A stretch of DNA of 64,000 bases from Isochrysis galbana (taxonomy: Eukaryota > Haptophyta > Isochrysidales > Isochrysidaceae). The stretch is taken from the NCBI GenBank assembly GCA_018136815.1, contig CM030934.1, positions 7,276,977 through 7,340,976 of the forward strand. Direction: 5' to 3'. The notes beneath the pieces are model-generated. The model made no database searches, had not been told where the DNA came from, and worked only from the letters and a program-made list of their open reading frames with translations. A program made the position numbers and the translations under genes. This document shows, in pieces, positions 10,890 through 20,541 of this stretch. Each line of letters starts with the position of its first letter. The first letter of the stretch is position 1.

Positions 10890-13800
10890 ATGTGCGAGTC
10901 TCAGAAGGCGCCAGTGTGCGAGAAGAACCACGAGGAGCTGCGCTCTGACACGTCGAGGAAGAGGGCATCGCCACCGATCCACATGGGCGTCGCCATTGTG
11001 CACGGCCTCACCCTCGACGACAGGCTCAGCCTCTTCCACGACATGAGAGGAGCATATCTATTCGTGTCATCTGCTGCGGCTGCAGCCATGATCGGCTTGG
11101 CGGCGGTGGCGCCAGACGCCGCTTCATGCGCTCTGGCAACCGCGCTATTCTTTGCCCTCGTGCTGATCGCAAGGCACGTCACGGGCCGTCTCACTCCTCA
11201 TCCCACGAGAAGGCTGAATGTGCTCGGCATGCTCTGGCTCTCGGCAGCACTGTTACACGGGGCGCTCATACTTGCTGGATCACGCCGCCACGGACAGACG
11301 GCTGGAGCGTCTCGTGCTGTCGTCAGAATAACCGCTGCAACGATGGGTCTGGCGCCAGTCTTGATGCGTCTTTGTGCCGTTCACGCCATGTATCGCCTAT
11401 CCACGTGTATTTGTCTCACTGCGACCTACATGGCAACGTCGCAGCTGCTGATGGACAGTGATGGCCTGGACCCCATGCTCATCGCAGTAGCAGCGCTACT
11501 CTCAGGCGAGGTCCTCGCCTTGCACATCATCCTCCACTCCCTCGAGAGGAGGATAGCCGTTGGTCGCACGTCTGAGACCAAGCTCCCACGATGTTACTCG
11601 TCTCTAGCCAAACAGCAGGCAGCGGCATACCAACCGGCAAAAGAAGAAGCTCCCAGGTGGAAGACACAGCTCAAGTCCTTCCTTCAACAGAGAGCCTTTG
11701 ATCCCGAATCGGCTCGAATGACTTTCGTCGCCACGAGCTTCACGGACACGGAATTCGAGATTCTGTACGGAACCAGCGCATTTGCACTCTCTCTTGATAT
11801 TCACTGCTTCACTGTCTTGGCCTCGTTTGCAGTGTGCGTTCTGTCTGCTCTCTCGATGCCCACGTTTGATCCGGCTCTCATAATCCCAAGCGTTTTCTAC
11901 GCGCTCGTCCTGGCCGCTTACCAGCACATGGCGGGTGATCGGGACCTTCCTCGTGCTTACCTTAAATTTTGTCTCTTCTGTGCGAGGCTTACTTGTATTT
12001 GTGCCGCCGCCACCATGGTGGACTCACTCGCTTTGAGACAAGACTCGCCAAAGATTAACAGTGAACCGAGGCTGCAGGACGCCATGACGCTGCTCGTCCA
12101 GTCTAGAGCCCACACCCTCACAGTGGATCCGGTCGCTTCCTCATGCTGCGCACTGCTACTCATTCTCGCGGGTGCTCACCATTGGCTGATAGTGTTGCCG
12201 CAGCCGATGCGGACGAGTAATCGTCTCGCCACGCTCGTTTGGGCGATATTCAGTCACATCAACACCACGGTTGAGCCCGGTCTCGACGCTGTTCGTGAGA
12301 CCTCGCAAACGGAGCGGGTGATATCGACCTTAATGCCCATGTTTTGGATCCTAGTGGGCGAGCTCGCAGGAATGTGCATCGACCGCGTCCGTCGGAAGCT
12401 CTTCTTGGAATGCGCGATAGAGCTTCGTCATCGTGTTGACGAGTCGGTGAAGACGACGGCACGGTTAGAGTGCATGTCGGCCAGCACGCAAGAGCTGGAA
12501 CGAAAGAATGCATCCCATAGAGCAGAACTAGCAGCAGACAAGCGGTTGAACCACGTCATCAAGGGACGGTGCGGTTCTGCCATCTCTGCAGTCGAGACCT
12601 TCAACCAGCTTGTCGGACCGTACCTCAAGATGGAACTACCAAACGAGTTGTCGGATCTTTTGGTTGCGCCGCTCACGCATCTACGAGAAGCCATCGAGTG
12701 GTGCCACCGGCGACAATTCCTCGTGCAGCTAGAAGAAATGACGTACGTCTCACGTCACACACCGGTTGACATCAATCAGATCCTCGAGACCAGTCTCTCC
12801 AATTCGGGTACCCTGTACTCCAACATAGACGACCCGATCGCTCTCGACGAGACCGCGCTCAAAATCTGCCTCGATGAGGTGATATCCAACGCTCTCAAGT
12901 ATCGCCGAGCACGATCGTCGCTGCGCATGGAGGCACGCTTCGCAGAGGGAATGCTATACGTCGCGGTTGAGAATGAGAACCCGGCGGAATTCGTCATGCT
13001 CACGCCCGAGGAGTGTAAACGCGTGTTCCAGGCGGGCTACAAGTCACACACGTGCTCAGCCATGTCGGACGGGCTCGGCCTCGACACCGTTTTGCGCGCT
13101 ATCAATGCCGTCGGTGGCGCGGTCGAGCTCAGACAAAGCAAGCAAGCGACGACCGTCCATCTCTCGATCCCTGCCACATTGCGCATGCGGACGCAGCTTA
13201 AAGAGCAGCCGACGCCCGAACACAGCCGGCGGGCCTCTGTGCGGTCGGTTGTGAAGTACGCGCCCAAGGAGACCCTCTGCTCACCCAAGTTGATGCGTCG
13301 GACAAGCCTGAGATCATGCACATCGAGTACGGCCTCGCCTCTCAGTAGCGTTCAGTCACCTTGTGGCACGGAGCTCGTGACTAAGGACTCGCACGGGCAG
13401 TGTAGAAAGGTCTCCAGCTTAGTGAATCGGTCGTGCTTGACGAGCGGATCGTCCCCTTGTTGGACCAATCGCGCGCGAGGGCAGCCGCAGAATGGCTCAC
13501 CTATCTCGCCGCTTTGTCGCCGACCCCTGGGAGGCGAAGCGCGTTCAACAAGCCCAAGTCACGAGCCGCCGCATCTTCATGATTGCGCGAAGTTGAAGCT
13601 ACCCGAGCGCCCACCTCTGTGCATCGGCTTGACGAATCCGAACGACCTGAGCTCTCTATTCCTCTCAGCTCTTTTCGTCGACCATCTCCAATCGGCCGAT
13701 TCGCTCGTAATGACGTCATCTCTCTCCGGGTGCTCGGAGTTCATCTCTAGGGTACTTGGCAAGCCCGATGGCTCTGGCACGTGCTACAAACCGGTGGATA

Positions 13801-14954
13801 TCGTGGTGATGAGCTACAAGCTCAACAATGTGGATGGGCGAGGAGGCTATTTGGCTGGTGCGCAGATGGCTCAGAAGTTGCGAGCGCTCGGATTTCGTGG
13901 AATGCTCTGTGTACTCGTCAATGACCAGACCGACCTCGAAGTCCACGAGCTCTGTTCTCGGCCGGCAGTCGACATCGTCATTCACAAGAGCTCCCGTGTG
14001 GAGGAAGTTGGGCAAGGTCTGCTCGAACGTTATCTGAGTGAAAGTCGCACCAGGCCCGCAGCGGACATCGCTCGCACCAGCGCATGCGACAAGCTGAAGC
14101 CAACAGCCTCAAGATGCGCCGGCACGGCTCCTACAGAGGTGAAACCAACAATTTCCATGGCGCGCATGGAAGACAAGGCATCACGACTCAAAGCGCTGGA
14201 CCGCATCGAGCTGGAAGAGGAGGCGCCAGATGTGCACGGTGATGCTGTTCCGAATCATGCCACTGTAATGGGCCGCTCTCGGAACAGTTGGAAAAGTCCG
14301 ATCGAGAACGCCTCAGCCATTCCAGGTCGAGCGACGAGGAGCTCCAGTATCGTCACCGAATCGCCTTCAGAGCTAACGGTGCCAACTTGCATCCCCACTC
14401 CAAATGATTCGTTCCCCGTTCCATCTCTCGAATCCTCATTGGATGTGTGCGTAGCCAACCCCAACGCCAACGTCATTCCGTCAAGAAAACTGCGTGTCGT
14501 GGGGCTCGACGATGAGAGGATCCCACGCATGATCCAGAGCTTATTCGCCAAACACCATCTTAAAGCCGACATGGATGCTTCTTGCATGCTGGGAGAGACA
14601 AAGGCAGAAATCGAATCCTTCATTGACGTGGCTTTAGGGTTACTGGATGCGGCGCTCAATCCGACATCAGCAGCCCCCGCTGATATCGTCATGATGGATG
14701 AGAACATTTCCCCACCCGAGATTTTAGGCTCTCAGCTCGCCATCAAACTCCGCCAACGGGGCTTTAAGGGCATCATTGCGATCCTTACTGGCGCCTCTTG
14801 CACGCACGCAGAGCAGATACGCATAGTGCCCGCTGTAGATTTCGTGTTTGACAAGGGGTTTAGTCTCTCCAAGATGGCGGAGGCCATATTGGGCAAGATC
14901 GTTGCATGCCCGGACGACACTTCCGCGCCACATCCGGCACCGTCGTCGCCGTGA
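10890..14954 (+). CDS. Integral-membrane hybrid histidine kinase with two receiver domains
   Basis: An intronless frame of 1354 residues starting at the ATG at 10890. About twelve hydrophobic segments fill residues 50-510, seemingly two groups of six. A likely phosphoacceptor His555 sits in NHVIKGR. The ATPase domain has an N-box (Asn667 in DEVISNALKY) and a GLGL lid (728-731), while the usual DxGxG is replaced by VENENP. Two receiver-like domains follow. The first (about 909-1050) has Ser975 where the phosphoacceptor Asp should be. The second (about 1203-1335) keeps Asp1207/Asp1208, phosphoacceptor Asp1270, Thr1300 and Lys1322. Inference: a membrane sensor whose phosphate can go only to the second receiver, the first being a pseudo-receiver. 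The ligand is unknown. No output domain follows, so a separate phosphotransfer partner is expected. Confidence 0.85.
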   Translation: MCESQKAPVCEKNHEELRSDTSRKRASPPIHMGVAIVHGLTLDDRLSLFHDMRGAYLFVSSAAAAAMIGLAAVAPDAASCALATALFFALVLIARHVTGRLTPHPTRRLNVLGMLWLSAALLHGALILAGSRRHGQTAGASRAVVRITAATMGLAPVLMRLCAVHAMYRLSTCICLTATYMATSQLLMDSDGLDPMLIAVAALLSGEVLALHIILHSLERRIAVGRTSETKLPRCYSSLAKQQAAAYQPAKEEAPRWKTQLKSFLQQRAFDPESARMTFVATSFTDTEFEILYGTSAFALSLDIHCFTVLASFAVCVLSALSMPTFDPALIIPSVFYALVLAAYQHMAGDRDLPRAYLKFCLFCARLTCICAAATMVDSLALRQDSPKINSEPRLQDAMTLLVQSRAHTLTVDPVASSCCALLLILAGAHHWLIVLPQPMRTSNRLATLVWAIFSHINTTVEPGLDAVRETSQTERVISTLMPMFWILVGELAGMCIDRVRRKLFLECAIELRHRVDESVKTTARLECMSASTQELERKNASHRAELAADKRLNHVIKGRCGSAISAVETFNQLVGPYLKMELPNELSDLLVAPLTHLREAIEWCHRRQFLVQLEEMTYVSRHTPVDINQILETSLSNSGTLYSNIDDPIALDETALKICLDEVISNALKYRRARSSLRMEARFAEGMLYVAVENENPAEFVMLTPEECKRVFQAGYKSHTCSAMSDGLGLDTVLRAINAVGGAVELRQSKQATTVHLSIPATLRMRTQLKEQPTPEHSRRASVRSVVKYAPKETLCSPKLMRRTSLRSCTSSTASPLSSVQSPCGTELVTKDSHGQCRKVSSLVNRSCLTSGSSPCWTNRARGQPQNGSPISPLCRRPLGGEARSTSPSHEPPHLHDCAKLKLPERPPLCIGLTNPNDLSSLFLSALFVDHLQSADSLVMTSSLSGCSEFISRVLGKPDGSGTCYKPVDIVVMSYKLNNVDGRGGYLAGAQMAQKLRALGFRGMLCVLVNDQTDLEVHELCSRPAVDIVIHKSSRVEEVGQGLLERYLSESRTRPAADIARTSACDKLKPTASRCAGTAPTEVKPTISMARMEDKASRLKALDRIELEEEAPDVHGDAVPNHATVMGRSRNSWKSPIENASAIPGRATRSSSIVTESPSELTVPTCIPTPNDSFPVPSLESSLDVCVANPNANVIPSRKLRVVGLDDERIPRMIQSLFAKHHLKADMDASCMLGETKAEIESFIDVALGLLDAALNPTSAAPADIVMMDENISPPEILGSQLAIKLRQRGFKGIIAILTGASCTHAEQIRIVPAVDFVFDKGFSLSKMAEAILGKIVACPDDTSAPHPAPSSP

Positions 14955-15043
14955 CTTGAGCTAGAACGACCCGTGAGCCCGACGAGTATTTAGGCAACCA
15001 ATCAACGAAATTCTCACCGCTTCATTGAATTCTCCGTGCCGTC

Positions 15044-15435
15044 ATGCCATTTGGTCGTGCAGATGGCGACGGCTATGGCGACCATCTGGACGCACTCGCG
15101 TGGCTGAGGTCGCAGAGCCCGTGGAACGCACTGGTGTGCGCGTCTGCGGCACGCCACGGACAGGTGGACGCGCTGGCGGTCATGCTCGAAGGACGAGCGG
15201 GCGCGCATGGCCGCGGCGAGGGAGTGGCGCCTGCACGTGGTGGCGTAGTTGGGCGTGCAGAGCACGCCGTGCCCGTGGGACGCGAGGATGTGCGCGGCGG
15301 CCGCCTGCGCGGGGCGGATGGGCGCGCTGCTATGGCTACGCGTGCAGGTGGTCGTCGCACGGCTGGACCAGCACCGCGACGGCCGCGCCTACCAACGCCA
15401 CTTGAAGGCGTGGAGCGAGGCCTTCGCGTTCGCGG
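15044..15435 (+). pseudogene. Ankyrin-repeat relic
   Basis: One frame from the ATG at 15044 has HLDALAWLRSQSPWNALVCA then SAARHGQVDALAVM. Another frame (about 15249 on) has CPWDARMCAAAACAGRMGALLWLR. Both match the WD-x-x-x-C-x-x-A-A-x-x-G-x-x-x-x-L-x-W-L type of ankyrin repeat common in protists. They are out of frame with each other, so at least one frameshift has occurred and no intact gene is visible. It could be a fragment of a larger ankyrin gene or a sequencing slip. It begins about 90 bases after the kinase stop codon. Confidence 0.5.
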
Positions 15436-16350
15436 CCGGGGGTGAGCCGACGATCTACATCGGCGCGACGGCCGAGCGGATGCGGCGGGCGCGCGCTTGC
15501 ACTCGTGGTTTGGGGAGCCGTGTGGGCACCGGTCACTTTCCTATCATCCTTTGTGCTTCTCCTCTGCTTCAAATGCTGCAATTTGCTCCCATACTCCTAC
15601 GAGCAAAATGTTATAGCGCACTGGAGTACGCTGGGAGCACGGCGGAAAGGCCCGCGTACGAGAGGGTGCTGTCCTATTCTATTTCTACATGTGCAATCGT
15701 TCGATAGGTCGATAGGTCCATTGGTCCATTTGGGGATCCAATTACGCGTGCACCAAGCGCAAAGTTCGATGCCTGCAACGTCCGGCATCCAATTGGCTTT
15801 GATTGATGCGATCATTTTGTGTGAATATGTGGGAAGCAATGAGTAGGGGCCGCTGTGTCAGTGTTGTTTCGGAAAGGGAGAAGTGCAAAAATTCAAACCC
15901 AAATTGATGCTGCGAGTATTGCAGTATTGCTAGCTGGGGTGTCAAGATGGCGCTATGTCGCTTGGATGGCCTCGATAGCCTCCGCTAGAGGTGGGGGGGG
16001 CCTGGGTTAAAAAAACTCTTGTTGATCCGGAGGCCCAAATTTTTTATCGTCGGACCGGGGGAAGACTTCCCCTCGTCTCTCTCCCCGCTCGAATCCGAAT
16101 CCGAGGCAGATTGATGGCGACCGACCCGCCTCACAGGGCAACCTTCGCCGCGCTCCAGCGAGAGCACGGCGGTGGTCAGCCCCCCCTTGTCGCTGGTGTT
16201 CGGTGTTCGGACTAAATGGTCCAGGGATACCGATCGGCGGTCGGCGGTCGGCGGTCTCACCGGCGTTTCATGCCACCGCACTCGGCCGATTTCTGCTTCA
16301 CCTGCCCACGCAGCATGGCCGCCAGCCCCAGCTCCCTTGGAACCTTCAAC
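15436..16350. other. Intergenic stretch without recognised features
   Basis: I see no gene, RNA or repeat I can name. There is a short A-run/T-run stretch around 16008-16045 and several short chance frames without family resemblance. The region ends at the left target duplication of the retroposon at 16367. Confidence 0.4.
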
Positions 16351-17141
16351 TACCTTGACTCCGGAACAACTAAGTTTATACTTGGTTGACCCATGGGGGG
16401 GCACGAGCCCCCCCCTCTCTCCACTCCTCCCCTGCCATGGGGGAGGAACCACCCATCCTCCTGGCATGCCTGATGGCTTGCCAGGAGGCCACTGCCCTAC
16501 TGACCCACTTCCTTCCCCACAGGCTCGCCCCATTCGCCCATCCTGGCCCCTCGTGACCAGCCCAATGCTCCAACCCCCCCTCCCCCCCTGGTCGACAGGC
16601 AGACAGGTGCAGCGTGGGGGCCCCAGAGGCTCGGGAGCGCCAGCGAGGGAGAGGCAGGGGAGGCTGGGGCTGGGCCCCAGCCTCCTCTGCCCCCAGAGCT
16701 GGCCTCCAGGAGCCTCCAGGGGCCGCCAGAGGGCAGCTGGAGGCCTGCCGCAGGCGCGCCATCGCGCGTGCCGCAGGAGAGGGGAGAGAGAGCGCGGAGA
16801 AGGGGGCGGGCGCGAGCGAGAGATCCGCCCACCGGAAAATCGGTAAGTCTCGCGCCTGTTTACAGGATAAGACGAGACAGAGTCGGCCGCCCACTCGGAG
16901 ACACAGGAGGAAGGGGGGGAAAGATCACCGGGGGGGGGCGCGGGCCACCGGACCATATCTAAGCCCTCCACCCCAATCCCCCTAGTAGTGTACGGGGGGA
17001 GCCGCCTGATGGCGGGGGGAGAAGGGCCGGGGAATGGGGGTGTAGAGAGTATGCTACGTGCTACTTGTAGTGGGTAGTGGTTCCATTCGCCGCGAGTGCG
17101 GTAAGAATATTAAAAGGTTTTTTTTTACCTTGACTCCGGAA
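16351..17141 (+). mobile_element. Hairpin-tipped retroposon, complete copy with 16-bp target duplication
   Basis: TACCTTGACTCCGGAA at 16351-16366 recurs at 17126-17141, bracketing a 759-bp insert (16367-17125). The insert starts with a hairpin (AACTAAG against CTTGGTT around TTTATA), then a hairpin of seven G and seven C. A GC-rich middle follows, then a 3' region with CCCCCTAGTAGTG, a small hairpin GCCGCC-TGAT-GGCGG, and the tail TATTAAAAGG plus a T-run. It is nearly the same along its length as the copy at 43025. Long minus-strand frames run through it but are not conserved as protein. Confidence 0.88.
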
Positions 17142-17545
17142 GCCGACCCTTCCGGGTCGGGAACCAGGTCAGAAACGAGAACGGGCGCAACTTCGAGACG
17201 AGAGAATGAACACGATGACGGAGAAATATAACGAACCGGGGAGAGAGGTGAGGAGGAGGCACTAGTCTCCGCCTCCACAGCACGAGAACCTACGGTAAAC
17301 AACGACAATTCGCCCGCAGAGCGGCTCCGGCTATCTATGGCCCTTGGGAGAGAGGTCTCCAATGGGGCTCCCGCCGGGAGAGAGCAGAAAAAAATAAGGC
17401 TGTGAATAGGTTGAGATTTGGTCTACTATAGTCGAACCTAGTAGTGGAAAATTGCTACTATGTTACATAGTAGCAGCGCACCGGTGCTACTATGTTACAT
17501 AGTAGTAGTGCATTTCGGGCTCTTTGGTAGTCCTATAGTACTGTA
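17142..17545. repeat. Twin identical hairpins and flanking unassigned sequence
   Basis: The perfect inverted repeat CTACTATGTTACATAGTAG occurs twice, at 17455-17473 and 17487-17505, with the palindrome CACCGGTG between them. A short CCGACCC/GGGTCGG hairpin lies near 17145-17162. Nothing else in this stretch is recognised. The paired hairpins could be a terminator-like or recombination structure, but nothing in the sequence decides this. Confidence 0.7.
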
Positions 17546-17585
17546 GTTAATATAGTACCAAACAAAGGTATACCAGGGGGGGGCC

Positions 17586-17905
17586 TTTTGGCAAGTGGCT
17601 CTGTGGTGGGTGGCGTGAGCGCGGGGGAGAGGGGGAGCGAGAGGGGGAGCGAGAGAGAGGGAGAGGGAGAGGGCGAGGGCGAGGGCGAGGGAGAGGGAGA
17701 GGGAGAGCGGCGGTAGGAGCGAGAGCGAGAGCGAGAGCGCGCAGCGAGAGCGAGAGCAAGAGAGCAATAGACAAGAGAGAGGGGAGGAGGAGGGAAAGAG
17801 AGCGGAGCGCGAGCCGCGGGGAGCGAGAGAGGGAGCGAGAGAGAGGGAGAGGGAGAGGGAGGGCGAGGGAGAAAGCGAGGGCGAGGGAGAGGGAGAGCGA
17901 CGGTG
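17586..17905. repeat. GA-rich low-complexity tract
   Basis: Imperfect GAGAGG, GAGCGA and GAGGGA units fill most of this stretch on the plus strand. Minus-strand frames here (Ser/Leu/Pro/Arg-rich) are products of the repeat and are not counted as genes. From 17906 to 18343 I recognise nothing. Confidence 0.85.
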
Positions 17906-18480
17906 GGAGCGAGGCCTATCTAAAAATGTCTAAGTGTGTATGTAGCCTTCAGATGGGCAGGAATACAACAGGGTTCCGGGCAGGCCTGTTGTTGGTCAGG
18001 TGTGATCGTGCGGCTGGTGAGCCTTGGGCTATTTTATCTCACTCCCACTTGCCGGCCGTTAGTGTGTTATTGTGAGTGTCTATCTAGCCGCGGTGAAACT
18101 CGCCTCACTTTTGTTCTGAGTCGGGTCCCTCGGCTATTATGTATGCCACCCCCATCGAGGTGGCCAGTGCTTGGAGCTCCAAGCTAGGTTCTAGTTTTGC
18201 CCTCTTATGCCTAATGTGAATAGTGGGTACATATCGTTTATGACGATCTTCTTCTTCGGCTGTCTGCCCATGCCTGCCTGGGCGGTCCTAGCCAAGTCTC
18301 TCGTGTTTGCGTACAGCAGCGCCTTACTAAGTGTCGTGTATCTGAGAGGGTGCAACTCGAGGTTCCTTTTTTTTGTCACGCCCCTCCCGGCTTTTTAGGT
18401 ATATAATTTCTACTGACCCCTAACTTCGCCCCTAACTCGGGGGTTGACCGCGCGCAGACAAACATAAACACGGGGACCCA

Positions 18481-18837
18481 TCAAGCGGAAGACGTCTTGT
18501 GTTTCGTTTGTGCCTCCCGTTTCAATATCGCCTCCGCAGCGAAGGTCAGTTTCATTTTCTCCGTCTTGTAAAAGCGAAAATACTTTGTCTTCCACAGTAC
18601 CAAGAGGAGAAGAATTAACAGCGCGAAGACCACCCCGACCGCGATCCCGACCCTTGTGAGGCCATCCTTCGACGCGATGACTGCTGCGAATGAAGCACTA
18701 ACGAGAAACCAGAAGGTGATGCCACCCAAGAGACTGATCAAGGGGACGACGTCGTAGGGACCATCGTCGAAAAAGCTATCACGGGCGTAGACCCACATCT
18801 TACAGTATGCAAAGTAAAATATGTTTTGAGATGTCAT
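18481..18837 (-). CDS. Small membrane protein, LWK-tail family
   Basis: A 118-residue frame starting at the ATG whose first base is 18837 (MTSQNIFYF). It has two hydrophobic stretches, around residues 30-55 (ISLLGGITFWFLVSASFAAV) and 62-82 (GIAVGVVFALLILLLLVLW). The second is followed by a basic tail KTKYFRFYKTEKM and an Ala/Glu-rich end. The same arrangement, transmembrane segment then LWK then a basic tail with KTxK, recurs at about 19085-19200. I do not recognise the family. The frame is open 132 bases further upstream, but that part is Arg-rich and lacks features. Confidence 0.5.
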   Translation of the reverse strand: MTSQNIFYFAYCKMWVYARDSFFDDGPYDVVPLISLLGGITFWFLVSASFAAVIASKDGLTRVGIAVGVVFALLILLLLVLWKTKYFRFYKTEKMKLTFAAEAILKREAQTKHKTSSA

Positions 18838-19084
18838 TGACGGGGGCGCCCTCGCCTCCCTCCTAGTTTGCGCCTCAACTTGGCCCCTAACTCGGACACG
18901 CTTCCTCGAGCGTGAATACCTTTTTTTCTTGCATAACAATAAGGGAACGTCATGTTGGTATACATACACTATAAGCGTGGTGAATATGAGGTGGAGGAAC
19001 TAAAGAAATTAATAGCTCCCATTATTGGCTGGTCCTTATTGATTATCGTGCCATCAATCGTAATTGCATTCGGGGCGATGGATG

Positions 19085-19350
19085 TTAAAGGAATCGGAGT
19101 TAGTTGGAGTTGGAGTGGGAGTCGCACTGACCCTGCTGCTTTTCTTTCTATTGTGGAAATTTAAGGTGTGGCGCCTTTCCAAAACAGACAAGATACAAGA
19201 TGCTGCTCACCGACGAAGCGAAGGCAATGTTGGCCGCGCGCAAAAAGAAATAAACATGAACACTGCTTTTCTTTCTATTGTGGAAATTTAAGGTGTGGCG
19301 CCTTTCTGCTGCTCACCGACGAAGCGAAGGCAACGTTGGCCGCGCGCATG
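19085..19350 (+). pseudogene. Second LWK-tail membrane protein, degraded, with a partial duplication
   Basis: From the ATG at about 19085 the frame reads a Gly/Val-rich transmembrane segment (VGVGVGVALTLLLFFLLW) followed by KFKVWRLSKTDK, closely like the tail of the protein at 18481-18837. About 107 bases of this gene (19136-19242) are repeated at 19263-19348, minus a short internal segment. It appears degraded. Function unknown. Confidence 0.45.
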
Positions 19351-19430
19351 AACAGCTCGAGGTTCCCTTTTTGTCACACCCACCATGTGGTTCCTTTTTT
19401 TGTCACACCTTGAACGATCATCCCGCCCTT

Positions 19431-19503
19431 GTTGAAGAATGCAACGTACCATTCCTTGTTGAAGAATGCAACCATGCCCGCTGCCCGAGTTGAAGAATGC
19501 AAC
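19431..19503. repeat. Three-copy GTTGAAGAATGCAAC iteron
   Basis: The 15-base sequence GTTGAAGAATGCAAC occurs exactly at 19431-19445, 19458-19472 and 19489-19503, at spacings of 27 and 31 bases. Its ends (GTTG and CAAC) are complementary. It lies about 300 bases upstream of the frame at 19807, so it could be a regulatory site for that gene, but there is no direct evidence. Confidence 0.75.
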
Positions 19504-19806
19504 CACGTGGGCGTCAGACTGCCGACGTCCGCCCTTGCACGCCCATAGCCAGCACACCGGGCGGATGGCGACGTCTGAAGAAAGACTTCACACGGTTTCA
19601 ACGCCGTTTGCTGCAAAGCAAAAGGCAAGCGATTCCCCACGAGACTCCAGGACGCATTTCGCCACCAAAGGCTCTCCGTGTCACAGCGCGGGGGGTGCAT
19701 CGCCCAGGCGCAGCTGTGGTATGCGCGCGTCTTCAACTCCACCTTCGTCCTGCCAACGGAAGTGTAACGCGCGTCGTCCAATCTTTTCTGACGCTTTAAC
19801 TAAACA

Positions 19807-20259
19807 ATGGGCAATTCCGCCGGGCGAATCGACAATCACGGCTTCGGAATCGGCAAGTATGACGTCGACAAACAAGACCCCAAGAATGCACAGGTTATCG
19901 CGGGATGCAAAATGACCATGTTCTCCGAGGCCGGCTTCAAAGGCGAACACACAACCATCAACGGCCCGTCGATGCTCAGCTCAGAAGACGTGCGATGGGA
20001 AGACGTCAATCTACAGGCGATCGGGTGGACTCAACCGGTGCGCTCCCTAAAAATCGAGTGTCATCCGGACTCGGCAGCGGCCAAACGAAAAGACAAATTT
20101 CAAGCTGAAGTAACCAAAATATTCGTAAAGGGAGCCGCATTTTTGCTAGGAGCCATCGTGGTCGCAGTATTTGTAATCATTCTCTTGTGGAAATTACTCA
20201 ACAAGCGGTCCACCGAAAATAATCCAAAGGGACACGATGCCGCGCCACAGGCTAAATAA
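19807..20259 (+). CDS. N-myristoylated, tail-anchored protein with crystallin-like segment
   Basis: A 150-residue frame from the ATG at 19807. The MGNSAGR start fits an N-myristoylation signal. Residues about 33-85 (CKMTMFSEAGFKGEHTTI through PVRSLKIEC) resemble a beta/gamma-crystallin-type motif (aromatic, then G-F-x-G). A single transmembrane segment (about 113-133, FLLGAIVVAVFVIILLW) is followed by a short basic and polar tail, again with LWK. The residue pattern and codon use look like real coding sequence. Inference: a membrane-associated surface or structural protein. It is the best preserved gene of this block. The family is unknown to me. Confidence 0.6.
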   Translation: MGNSAGRIDNHGFGIGKYDVDKQDPKNAQVIAGCKMTMFSEAGFKGEHTTINGPSMLSSEDVRWEDVNLQAIGWTQPVRSLKIECHPDSAAAKRKDKFQAEVTKIFVKGAAFLLGAIVVAVFVIILLWKLLNKRSTENNPKGHDAAPQAK

Positions 20260-20541
20260 AAAGAGAACTCCAACCATCCGCACGGGGAGTGTTCATGTGA
20301 ATACTTCATCTCTAGTCGCTTCAACTGGTCTCGCTGGTCACCGGCGCGCAGAGCGCGCGCCATTCGATTTATCGAGTGAGGTATCACCGTTTTAGCTTGT
20401 TTTCTTTTTCAGGTAGGAATGTCTTAACAATTCCTCCAACGACGTTTGTACTGTAATAAGGGGGTCCTTTAAGTAGAACTTATACCGTCCACATGGGGGG
20501 CACTTGCGAAAAAAACAACCAAACCTGAGGTTGCACCCTCT

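Larger units (their letters stand above)
18345..20541. other. Block of small membrane-protein genes between short inverted repeats (possible virus-like fossil)
   Basis: AGAGGGTGCAAC at 18345-18356 is matched by its inverse GTTGCACCCTCT at 20530-20541; 17 of the outer 21 bases agree. Between them lie at least three small frames that each end in a transmembrane segment followed by an LWK motif (18481-18837 minus, about 19085-19250 plus, 19807-20259 plus). Repeated motifs also occur: CCCCTAACTCGG near 18431 and 18887, and a GGTTCC plus T-run plus GTCAC motif near 18362, 19355 and 19389. No target duplication is evident and no capsid, integrase or polymerase is seen. It may be a degraded virus-like or transposon-borne cassette; that is inference. 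Confidence 0.4.

Noticed and set aside
16376-16971. Overlapping long frames on both strands in the retroposon
   Set aside because: The frames change between the copies at 16367, 23755 and 43025, so they are by-products of GC-rich sequence.
18191-18379. A 62-residue minus-strand frame overlapping the left inverted repeat
   Set aside because: Short, no motif, and partly made of the inverted repeat; kept only as a possibility.
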